The notes under the pieces: generated by a model
The model's database searches: none
The model's input: the letters and a program-made list of their open reading frames with translations, nothing else
Told to the model about the DNA's origin: nothing
NCBI GenBank assembly: GCA_000496215.1
Contig: KI543208.1
Location: forward strand, 16,690 to 23,252
Reading direction: 5' to 3'
Length of the DNA stretch: 6,563 nucleotides
From: an uncultured archaeon A07HN63
GTDB taxonomy: Archaea > Halobacteriota > Halobacteria > Halobacteriales > Haloferacaceae
Position numbers and translations under genes: made by a program
Part shown: piece after piece, positions 1 to 6,562 of the stretch
Position numbering within the stretch: the stretch's first letter is position 1
Layout: each line of letters begins with the position of its first letter

Positions 1-1
1 A

Positions 2-862
2 GTCGAGTCGGGGACGAGCTACGCGGGCGAGGGCCACCGCGCCGAGCAGATCCAGTTTACCGTGCCGTTCTCGATGACCGAGGACCGCCCGTGGCTCGTC
101 GCCGGCAGCAGCCTCAACGAAAACCAGTATTCGGGCCTCCAGACCCTCCTGAGTCGGTTCTTCCGGCAGTACGGCCAGTCGGGGACCTACGACCAGTTCA
201 CGAGTTTCCTCGACGACCCCGCGCTGAAGGAGGAACTCGACGAGTCCGGCCGCGTCCACGAGGCGACCTTCGACGCGATCAAGCGCCGTGTGCTCGGGAT
301 GCCGCGCGGCATCTTCGACCAGTCGGCGAAACCGATCACCGACCTCGATCACCAGCTCGTCCGCCCCGGCGGGCTGACCGTGGTGCCGACCTACCACCTG
401 TCGTCAAGTCGAGCCAAGGAGCTCTGCGTGCTAGCGGTGGCGTCGTATCTGATCGATAACAAGCTCTCGAACTCACCCGACAGCGACCGGATCAACGAGA
501 CGCCGGTCGTGGTCGGGATGGACGAGGCGCACAATTTCCTCGCCGACGCCGACACCGTACAGGCGCGAAAGGTCGTCCAGAAGTTCACCGAGGCTGCCAA
601 ACAGGGCCGCAAAGAGCGGCTCGGCCTCTTTTTGATCACGCAGGACCCGCAGGATATCGCCGACCCGGTGTTCAAACAACTGAATACGAAGCTCGTGCTC
701 AACCTCGGCGACGAGGACGCGATCAACAGCGTCAATATCCCGCCCAATCTCCAGTCGAAGGTTCCGTACATGGAGAAGGGGCAGTTCGTCGTCTACTCGC
801 CCGACAACTCCGAGCCGGTCGAGCTGATCGGGCTGCCGACCTGCCTGACGCGACACGGGTGA
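2..862 (+). CDS. HerA/DUF87-type ATP-binding protein, C-terminal part (5' truncated by window edge)
   Basis: The reading frame is open from base 2, so the true start lies left of the window and about 286 C-terminal residues are visible. A GTG at 62 could start an ORF, but the coding pattern continues upstream (SYAGEGHRAEQIQFTVPFS), so it is not the start. The protein resembles archaeal HerA/VirB4-like hexameric ATPases of the FtsK-HerA superfamily. VVVGMDEAHNF (Asp-Glu codons near 521-526) is a Walker B motif. A helix with KFTEAAKQGRKERLG follows, then the sensor-like LFLITQDPQDI and a C-terminal segment (KVPYMEKGQFVVYSPD) like the closing strands of such ATPases. The Walker A motif would be upstream and is not seen. 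Family members act as DNA or protein translocases, HerA with NurA in end resection. No nurA is visible, so the exact role is unknown. The fold call is fairly firm and the substrate is open. The stop is followed by a 52-base gap before nadK on the same strand. Confidence 0.8.
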   Translation, partial: VESGTSYAGEGHRAEQIQFTVPFSMTEDRPWLVAGSSLNENQYSGLQTLLSRFFRQYGQSGTYDQFTSFLDDPALKEELDESGRVHEATFDAIKRRVLGMPRGIFDQSAKPITDLDHQLVRPGGLTVVPTYHLSSSRAKELCVLAVASYLIDNKLSNSPDSDRINETPVVVGMDEAHNFLADADTVQARKVVQKFTEAAKQGRKERLGLFLITQDPQDIADPVFKQLNTKLVLNLGDEDAINSVNIPPNLQSKVPYMEKGQFVVYSPDNSEPVELIGLPTCLTRHG

Positions 863-884
863 GTCGATCGCGCGAGTGAGACAG

Positions 885-892
885 CCCTTTGA
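885..892 (+). promoter_or_regulatory. Possible TATA-like element for nadK
   Basis: A short T-rich stretch (CCCTTTGA) lies about 26 bases before the ATG at 915 in an otherwise GC-rich gap. That spacing suits a leaderless archaeal transcript beginning at or next to the start codon, and no Shine-Dalgarno sequence precedes the ATG. The match to a haloarchaeal TATA box is weak, so this is tentative. Confidence 0.3.
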
Positions 893-914
893 TGCTCCCA
901 ACCGAACGCTCGGT

Positions 915-1741
915 ATGAAGATCGGACTCGTTGCACAGCGGGACAACAGTCGGGCGGTCGAGGTCGCCGACACCGTCCGGTCGGCGCTCGTCGCCGACGG
1001 CGTCGACTGCCGACTCGACACCGCGACCGCAACGAGCCTCGATGTCCCCGACGCAGGCAGCGAGATCGAGAGCTTCGACGAGTGCGATCTGGTCGTCAGC
1101 ATCGGCGGCGATGGCACATTCCTGTTCGCTGCCCGGGCCGCCGGCGGGACACCGATGGTGGGCGTCAATCTCGGCGAGGTCGGCTTTCTGAACGCCGTTC
1201 GTCCCGAGAACGCCGTCAACGCCGTCCGCGAGACGGTCGCCGCGATCCGGAAGACAGCCACGAGATCAGGGAGGCACCCCGACTCGCGGCGACCTGCGGC
1301 GGGTTCGAAAGCGCGCCCGCGGTCAACGAGATCGTCGTCAACGGGCCGCGGCGGGGCCACGGCGGCGGTGCGACCTTCGCGGTTACCGTCGACGGCTCAA
1401 CGTATTCGACGGGCCACGCCGACGGCGTGCTGATCGCCACCCAGACCGGGAGCACGGCCTACAACCTCAGCGAGGACGGCCCGCTCGTCCACCCCTCGGT
1501 CGACGGACTGGTCGTCAACGAGATGAGCGGCACCGATCCGATGCCGCCGCTGGTCGTCGACGACGACGCAACGGTGACGGTCACCGCCCGCGACGCCGAC
1601 CACGCGGTCGTCGTCAGCGACGGCCGGCAGCCACACGAGATCGAGTTGCCGGCCGAGATCACGGTCGCACGCACCGAGCCGCCGGTGCGACTGGCGGGGC
1701 CGGTCGCTGACTTCTTCGAAGCACTCGGCAAGCTGTCGTAA
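915..1741 (+). CDS. nadK: NAD kinase (NAD+ to NADP+), frame interrupted by one apparent missing base
   Basis: ATP-NAD kinase phosphorylates NAD+ to NADP+ in the cytoplasm and is the main source of NADP. The start is the ATG at 915, which gives the typical N-terminus MKIGLVAQRD; an in-frame GTG at 876 is less likely. The nucleotide-binding motif GGDGT is at residues 64-68 (Asp66 is the conserved catalytic/metal residue), followed by the GVNLGEVGFLNAVRPE segment. After the break come NE (about residues 138-139) and GSTAYNLSEDGPLVHP (from about 179), then the C-terminal SDGR...RLAGPVADFFEALGKLS. The first 114 or so residues read in one frame and the rest, from about 1256, in another. Restoring one base near 1251-1258 gives about 275 residues, the usual haloarchaeal length, with all motifs intact. 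A sequencing deletion is therefore plausible; otherwise the gene is a recent pseudogene. It converges with the exporter operon, 48 bases from the permease stop. A diverged copy of its 3' end lies at about 3723-3912. Confidence 0.9.
1251..1258 (+). other. Frameshift site in nadK (one base missing)
   Basis: Upstream the protein reads VRETVAAIRKT in one frame. From about 1256 the related sequence SHEIREAPRLAATCGG continues in a second frame, while the first frame turns into unrelated residues. Both frames are open across the junction, so the exact base cannot be fixed. The whole span from ATG to stop is 827 bases, one short of 276 codons, which matches a single deletion. Confidence 0.8.
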
Positions 1742-1789
1742 CGACGCTCTCAGTGTCGGCTCGCAGCGGAACCGTATCACCGCCGTGTC

Positions 1790-2674
1790 TCAGTAATCGC
1801 CGAGCACGCCAAGTCGTCGGGCGCGCCGCGTCGCGTACTGAAAAACGAGATAGCCGCCGGCGAGGTAGCCACCCGCGACACCGACAAGCAGGCCGAGATC
1901 GAGGAGACCAAACTCCCAGAGCCGGACGCCGTCGACCATCGCCCGCTGGAGGAGCGCGCTGCCGTGCGCCAGTGGCAAGAGGCGGGTCCACGGCGCGTCC
2001 AGGACAGGCGCCGAAATCAGGACGACAAAGCCGAACTGCAGGAGATTCAGCCAGTTGCCGATCCGCTTGTAGAGGACGGTCACACCGCCGGCTGCGAACC
2101 CGAGGCCCAGCACCGAGGTGATCGAGAGGCCGGCGATCACGACAACCGTGAGCGGTGACAGACTCAGCTGTGTGCCGGTTACCAGCAGCATCACCGCGAG
2201 GATGACCGCGCTCGTGAGGAACGTGCGAACGAGCTTTGCGACGCCCTTGAGCAGTGCGACTGGTGCGAAGCCGAACGGCGTCGTGATGTGGCGTTCGAGG
2301 GTGCCCCACTGCACCTCGCTGCCGAGGTCGTTCGACACCGACGAGTACGCGCCGACAGAGAGCGTCCAGAGGAAGTAGCCGACGATGATCCCCTCGATGG
2401 AGTCGGTCAATGCTTGGCCGGTCAGCAGTCGACCGCCGTAGAACAGGACGCCGAAAAAGAAGAGCGCCACGACGATCCCGCCGATCGCGTTGGCTGGATA
2501 CCGGACGAAGATCAGATACTCGCGGTATAGCACAGCTTTTGCCAGATGGTAGTAGGTGGCCGGATCGGGGTCCGGCGTATCAGAGGCCGAGCCCGTAGCG
2601 GGGTTGGTGCCGTTTGAGGCTGCTGCTGTCTCGGTGTTCGTTCCACCCACCACGGTATCTGGCTCGTTGCTCAC
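1790..2674 (-). CDS. ABC-2 type exporter permease
   Basis: This is the membrane subunit of an ABC-2 type exporter, 294 residues. It has a cytoplasmic, low-complexity, Ser/Thr/Asp-rich N-terminal tail of about 40 residues. Six hydrophobic segments follow, at roughly 62-80, 93-112, 150-167, 174-198, 210-225 and 256-277. The helical stretch between helices 2 and 3 (NDLGSEVQWGTLERHITTPFG) is typical of ABC-2 permeases, where it contacts the ATPase, and the C-terminus is basic (RRARR). The start is GTG at 2674: it overlaps the ATPase stop by four bases (GTGA) and has a purine-rich GAGGGGG five bases before it. The partner is certainly the adjacent ATPase, and two copies of each would form the usual transporter. 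The substrate (drug, lipid or polysaccharide precursor, ion) cannot be read from the sequence. No terminator-like T-run is seen after the stop. Confidence 0.9.
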   Translation of the reverse strand: MSNEPDTVVGGTNTETAAASNGTNPATGSASDTPDPDPATYYHLAKAVLYREYLIFVRYPANAIGGIVVALFFFGVLFYGGRLLTGQALTDSIEGIIVGYFLWTLSVGAYSSVSNDLGSEVQWGTLERHITTPFGFAPVALLKGVAKLVRTFLTSAVILAVMLLVTGTQLSLSPLTVVVIAGLSITSVLGLGFAAGGVTVLYKRIGNWLNLLQFGFVVLISAPVLDAPWTRLLPLAHGSALLQRAMVDGVRLWEFGLLDLGLLVGVAGGYLAGGYLVFQYATRRARRLGVLGDY

Positions 2675-2686
2675 GGCGACCCCCTC
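2671..2686 (-). promoter_or_regulatory. Translational coupling site: GTGA stop/start overlap with Shine-Dalgarno-like GAGGGGG
   Basis: On the minus strand the permease start GTG (2674-2672) and the ATPase stop TGA (2673-2671) share the four bases GTGA. GAGGGGG (2686-2680) sits five bases before the GTG and can pair in part with the archaeal anti-Shine-Dalgarno CCUCC. This supports the GTG start and joint translation of the two subunits. Confidence 0.7.
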
Positions 2687-3726
2687 TGGGACCTCTCCTG
2701 TTCGGAGGGCAGACCGGTCAGCTCGACAAACAGATCCTCAAGCTCCGGCTGGACCGTCTGAATCTCGGTTATACGCACGTCGGCCGCACGGAGCGTCTCC
2801 ATGAGCTCGTAGATCGCATCATCCACAGCGGCGATATCGACGCGCGTCCCACCGGCAACCGAGTCGACCGCGCGGACCTCGAATGTCGACCGGAGTGTGG
2901 TCAGGAGTGTGGAATCGATGTCGGGACTGACGACCCGCACCACGTTGCGGTCGACGGTCGATAGCAGTGCCGACACCGTATCGTCGGCAACGATGCGGCC
3001 ATCGGCCATGATCACCACGCGGTCGCACACCGCCTCGATGACCGACATGTCGTGGCTGCTGAGAATGATCGTCACCCCCTCCTCGCGGGCGAGTCGGCGG
3101 AGCTCGCGGCGTAGGGTCCGTGAGCTTTCGACATCGAGGCCCAGCGTCGGCTCGTCGAGGAAGACGAGATCCGCACCGCCGGCGAGGACGCTCGCCAGCG
3201 ACACCTTCTGTTTCATGCCGCGGGACAGCTCCCGGACCGGTGTATCTGCCTTCTCCGTGAGGTTGAGCCGGTCGAGCAGGCGGTCGTGGCGGTCGGCGAC
3301 TGATGCCGGATCGACGCCGTGAATCGTCGTGAAGTACCGCAGATTTTCGCGGACAGTCAGCCGCCAGTAATCGTTGCGCGCCCCTTCGAGCATCGCGTCG
3401 ACATCCGCGTAGGCCGCCCGGTGGCTGTCGGTGACATCAGTATCGAAGACGCGAACCGAGCCGGTGTCGGGCAGCACGATCCCGAGTGCGCATTTGATCA
3501 GCGTCGTCTTGCCGGCCCCGTTCGGGCCGAGCAGACCGACGACACTGCCGGCGTCGACGGTGAGACTCACGTCGTCGACCGCCAACACCCCGTTCTCGCC
3601 GTCGCCGAACTGCTTCGAGAGACTGTCGATGGCAAGCGCTGAACCGGTCGCGGAATCGGTGGTCGCGTCCTCGGCTGCCGGCGTCGCCGTGTCGCGGTGC
3701 TCGTCAGGTGCCGCGGTCCGTCCCAT
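2671..3726 (-). CDS. ABC transporter ATP-binding protein (ABC-2 exporter)
   Basis: This is the nucleotide-binding subunit driving the downstream permease, about 351 residues from the ATG at 3726. A GTG two codons earlier (3732) is possible, but the TATA element at 3748-3761 places the transcript start close to 3726-3729. After an acidic, Ala/Thr-rich tail of about 30 residues come Walker A GPNGAGKTT (about 67-75), signature LSRGMKQ (about 167-173), Walker B LVFLDE (about 187-192), D-loop GLD and switch SSHD. The Q-loop position appears to hold Glu (MLEGARNDYWRLTVRENL), a pattern I recall in one branch of ABC-2 exporter ATPases. The last 90 or so residues form the mixed domain common after such ATPases (ending EIQTVQPELEDLFVELTG). 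It is the first gene of a two-gene operon. The substrate is unknown; drug export or cell-surface functions are typical of the family. Confidence 0.92.
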   Translation of the reverse strand: MGRTAAPDEHRDTATPAAEDATTDSATGSALAIDSLSKQFGDGENGVLAVDDVSLTVDAGSVVGLLGPNGAGKTTLIKCALGIVLPDTGSVRVFDTDVTDSHRAAYADVDAMLEGARNDYWRLTVRENLRYFTTIHGVDPASVADRHDRLLDRLNLTEKADTPVRELSRGMKQKVSLASVLAGGADLVFLDEPTLGLDVESSRTLRRELRRLAREEGVTIILSSHDMSVIEAVCDRVVIMADGRIVADDTVSALLSTVDRNVVRVVSPDIDSTLLTTLRSTFEVRAVDSVAGGTRVDIAAVDDAIYELMETLRAADVRITEIQTVQPELEDLFVELTGLPSEQERSQRGSP

Positions 3727-3912
3727 TACCACCGATAGGGGTTGCAGGCGGATATATCCGCTTCCGGCAGGCGAGGTGGTGCCAACACAGTCGCCGTCAG
3801 CGACGGCCGGGAACTAAATGAAATAGAGTTGCCGGCTAAAATCACGATCCTGCGGACCGGGCTGCCGGTTCGATTAGCTGGACCGGTCGCGGACTTGTTC
3901 AAACCGATCTGA
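3723..3912 (+). pseudogene. Remnant of a second NAD kinase gene (3' end only)
   Basis: From about 3781 to 3906 the plus strand encodes a C-terminal NAD kinase segment. SDGR, EIELPA, IT, RT and PVRLAGPVAD are identical to the upstream nadK (about 25 of 36 residues without a gap), ending in a shortened tail (LFKPI, stop 3910-3912). Extension to the left is weaker: ADISAS at 3748-3765 fits the preceding strand, and LPPIGV near 3726-3743, in another frame, matches the MPPLVV segment at nearly the right distance, implying a small indel. An in-frame stop at 3736-3738 and the absence of the GGDGT, NE and GSTAYN regions show it cannot make a kinase. It is AT-richer than nadK and differs at many silent sites, so it is not a recent copy of that gene. 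Its left end runs to the ATPase start codon, so the exporter's promoter lies within it. Confidence 0.8.
3748..3761 (-). promoter_or_regulatory. TATA-containing promoter of the exporter operon within a perfect 14-bp palindrome
   Basis: GCGGATATATCCGC is its own reverse complement. Its AT core (centre about 3754) lies 28 bases before the ATPase ATG at 3726, the spacing expected for a TATA box serving a leaderless haloarchaeal transcript. The palindrome could also be a repressor operator or may arise from TATA symmetry alone. It falls inside the proposed nadK remnant, where it encodes ADISA in the remnant's frame. Confidence 0.5.
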
Positions 3913-3940
3913 AAACTCACATGACACACCCAGTGTTCAC

Positions 3941-3949
3941 ACAAAATTC
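3941..3949 (+). promoter_or_regulatory. Possible TATA-like element upstream of the small ORF
   Basis: ACAAAATTC is the most AT-rich stretch between the nadK remnant and the ATG at 3978. Its centre is about 32 bases before that ATG, compatible with a transcript having a leader of a few bases. The rest of 3913-3977 shows no other convincing signal; a short GTGT-TC-ACAC inverted repeat near 3933-3942 is too small to weigh. Confidence 0.3.
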
Positions 3950-3977
3950 ATGATCGAAGCGCCCAATCGACAGGTCG

Positions 3978-4109
3978 ATGAAATCAGAACGACTGGCAGA
4001 GGGGTATCAAAAGCGGGCTGATCGGTCTCGGCGGTTGGCTGAAGAAATGGCCGGGGTTTCCGCAGAGGCAACCGACTGTCTCGGTCCTGCTCCCGAATAC
4101 GACGAGTGA
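3978..4109 (+). CDS. Small hypothetical protein, 43 residues, charged and helical
   Basis: ATG at 3978 opens a 43-residue frame ending at TGA 4107-4109; the frame is closed just upstream by TGA at 3951-3953. The product begins MKSERLAEGYQKRAD and ends LGPAPEYDE. About 17 of 43 residues are charged, and the middle (RSRRLAEEMAGVSAEA) is predicted by eye to be one long amphipathic helix. The LAEGY...A...RLAEE pattern faintly recalls the C-terminal tails of small antitoxins of the ribbon-helix-helix or MazE type, which would make this a tail without its DNA-binding part. That is a weak resemblance and no toxin gene is adjacent. The acidic end is typical of halophile proteins and favours a real coding sequence. 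A partial AGG precedes the ATG, with no strong ribosome site. It converges with carB, 28 bases away. Confidence 0.5.
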   Translation: MKSERLAEGYQKRADRSRRLAEEMAGVSAEATDCLGPAPEYDE

Positions 4110-4137
4110 GTACGGAGGGTCAAGTCCGTGATGGTCG

Positions 4138-6562
4138 CTACTTCCCCCACTGATCGGCGCGTTTCGGGCGGTCGGAGATCGCCTTCACGTCGATCGGTTC
4201 GTCGCTTGCCTGCAGGGCCTCAAGCGCGGCCTTCGCGCTGGCTGGCGTCGAGAAGTAGGTGATCTCCTCCTCGACGGCGACCTCAAGCAGGTCGCGGTCG
4301 CGGGAGACGATGATGTCGAGTTCGCCCGCACGGGCGGCATCGATCAGATCGACCGCCTCGCTGAACTCGAAGAACTCGCCGAACTCCTCGACGAGTTCCT
4401 CGCCCGCCTCGGTGTCGGGATCAGGAAACGCCTCAGCCGACAGATCCAGCGCGATGGTGCCGGATTCCGGGATCGGCTTGCCGGTCGAATCCTGCGCCTT
4501 GTCGTAGGCCTTGCCGAAGGAGTCGGCACTGCCCATGACCTCGCCGGTCGATTTCATCTCCGGGCCGAGACGCGGGTCCGAGCCTTCGAGTCGGTCGAAC
4601 GGGAGCACCACCTCCTTGACGCTGGTCTGCTCGGGAATCTGTTCTTCGGCATCGATCTCGTCGAGCGATTTGCCGGTCATCGTCTTCGCGGCGAGTTTCG
4701 CAATCGGGACGCCCGTCGCCTTCGAGACGAACGGGACAGTGCGCGAGGAACGTGGGTTGGCTTCCAGCACGTAGACCTCGCCGTCGCGGACCGCGAGCTG
4801 GACATTGAGCAGACCGACCGTGTCGAGAGCGGTGGCAATGCTTTCTGTCACTTCGCGGACGCGAGCGAGCGTCTGCTCGCTGAGCGAGCGCGGTGGGATC
4901 ATACACGCCGAGTCGCCGGAGTGGACGCCCGCGCTCTCGACGTGTTCCATGATGCCGCCGATCAGGACGTCCTCGCCGTCGGCGACAGCGTCCACGTCCA
5001 GTTCGACCGCGTCGCTGAGGAACTCGTCGATGAGGATCGGTTTGTCGGGCGAGACCCGGACAGCCTCCTCGATATAGTGTTTCAGTTGGGCGTCGTCGTG
5101 GACGACACGCATCGCGCGGCCGCCGAGAACGTAGCTCGGGCGAACGAGGACCGGGTAGCCGATGTCGTGGGCGAGTTCGAGCGCCTCGTTCTCCGAGGTC
5201 GCCGTGCCGCCTTCAGGCTGGGCGATCCCGAGGTCATCCATGAGTTCGTTGAACCGGTCGCGGTCCTCCGCGAGGTCCATCGCCTCGACCGTCGTGCCCA
5301 TGATCTCACAGTCGAGGCCACGGCGGTCGATCTCGTCCTGCAGGGGTTCGCCGATGTTGACCGAGGTCTGGCCGCCGAACTGGACCATCACGCCGTCCGC
5401 GCCGGTCGCCTCGACCACGTCGGCGACCTCTTCGGCCGAAATCGGATCGAAAAAGAGGCCGTCGGAGGTGTCGTAATCCGTCGAGACGGTTTCGGGGTTG
5501 TTGTTGACGACGTGGGCGTCGATACCGACTTCGCGGAGGGCCTGCACCGCGTGTACGGAACAGTAGTCGAACTCGACGCCCTGACCGATGCGGATCGGGC
5601 CGCCGCCGACCACGACGACGCTCTCGTCGGCCTTGTCGACGCGGAGTTCGCCGGCGGCCTCGTCGCCGAGCAGCGGGCCGCTGTGGAACTCCGGCAGGCG
5701 TGCGGAGTAGTAGTACGGCGTCTCGGCTCTGAACTCGCCGGCACAGGTGTCGACCTGTTTGTAGTTGCGGCCCGGCACCTCCTGTTCGACGGTGTCGACA
5801 TCGACGCCGCCGTCGGCGATCTCGGCGATCTCGTGGTTGGTGCGGCCGGCGGTCGCGGCGGGCGTGAAGTCGCCGTCCTGTGCGGCCTGTGCGGCGTCGC
5901 TGACGCGTTTGAACCGCTCGACGTACCACTCCTTGATGCCTGTGAGGTCAATGATTTCTTGGACAGAGTACCCGCGGTCGAACGCCTCGAACATGGCGTA
6001 CGGTCGGTCCGGCGACGGCCGTTCCAGATACTCGCTTTCGAGTGTCGTGTTATCGACCGTGTTCCAGTCGACAGCGGGGTCGTACTCCGAGGAGCGCAGC
6101 GCCTTCAACAGCGATTCCTCGAAGGTCGAGCCGATGGCCATCGCCTCGCCGGTCGATTTCATCGCGGTGTCGATCTCGAAGTCGACATCGTCGAACTTGT
6201 CGATGGGCCACCGCGGCACCTTGGTGACAACGTAGTCGATAGCGGGCTCGAAGGCGGCGGTCGTCTCACCGGTGATCTCGTTGGTGATCTCGTGGAGGCG
6301 TTTCCCCATGGCGACCTTCGCGGTCACGCGGGCGATTGGGTAGCCCGTCGCCTTCGAGGCCAGCGCGGAGGAGCGAGAAACGCGCGGGTTGACCTCGACG
6401 ACGCGGTACTCGCCGCCGGGCGTGCCGTCGTCGCGCCACGCGTGCTGGATGTTACAGCCGCCCTCGATGCCGAGTTCGCGGATGACTTCAGCGCGGAGTC
6501 ACGCATCTCTTGGTGGCCTTTGTCGGGATAACTTGGGAGGGCGTGACGACCGTCGACTCGCC
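4138..6562 (-). CDS. carB: Carbamoyl-phosphate synthase large subunit, C-terminal three quarters (5' truncated; two apparent frameshifts)
   Basis: CarB makes carbamoyl phosphate from bicarbonate, two ATP and ammonia delivered by the CarA glutaminase, feeding arginine and pyrimidine synthesis. The clean frame covers 729 residues from 6327 to the stop at 4138-4140, and homology continues upstream to the edge (GESTVVTPSQ...), so about 808 residues are visible and roughly 265 are missing. Reading down the gene: end of the carboxyphosphate ATP-grasp domain (CNIQ, VEVNPRVSRSSALASKATG, with the Gln, Glu and Asn metal ligands); oligomerisation domain; second synthetase domain from VVVVGGGPIRIGQGVEFDYC (about 237-256 of the 729) through VNNNPETVSTDYDTSDG, RPSYVLGGRAM and VLEANPRSSRT; then a compact MGS-like allosteric domain (about 617-729) ending RPKRADQWGK. 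It is certainly carB of haloarchaeal type. Near 6525 and 6485 the frame slips by one base each, most simply missing bases. carA is not in the window. Confidence 0.96.
6484..6487 (-). other. Frameshift site in carB (one base missing)
   Basis: On the minus strand MRDSALK reads in one frame and VIRELGIEGGCNIQ in the next. The sequence CTGAAGTCATCCGC restores the expected LKVIR if one G is added after AAG. Deletion of one G from a GG pair is a common error type. Confidence 0.8.
6524..6528 (-). other. Second frameshift site in carB (one base missing)
   Basis: On the minus strand GESTVVTPSQVIP reads in one frame and DKGHQEMRDSALK continues one base off. Adding a C to the CCC run (ATCCCGACAAA) would join them. 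This is about 40 bases from the other slip, close to the right edge of the window. Confidence 0.7.

Noticed and set aside
473..1360. 295-codon minus-strand frame across the ATPase gene and nadK
   Set aside because: It spans the gap between two well-supported plus-strand genes and shows no recognisable domain.
1742..1789. Possible bidirectional terminator between nadK and the permease
   Set aside because: Only an imperfect short inverted repeat (GACGCT/AGTGTC) is visible and there are no T-runs on either strand, so no terminator can be supported.
1739..3912. Integrative element with attachment-site duplication at the nadK 3' end
   Set aside because: The arrangement is reminiscent of one, but there is no integrase, the two nadK tails are diverged rather than identical, and no matching direct repeats follow the two stop codons.
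3726..3944. 72-codon minus-strand frame over the nadK remnant
   Set aside because: It is the reverse-strand shadow of the remnant. A similar shadow (sharing KSATGPA and AGNSIS) exists opposite the real nadK 3' end at 1459-1731, which in fact supports homology of the two DNA segments.
4921..6531. Open frame of 536 codons on the plus strand, antisense to carB
   Set aside because: Long antisense frames are common opposite GC-rich haloarchaeal genes. The product is a run of Val, Asp, Arg and Ala with no motif, while the minus strand encodes unmistakable CarB.
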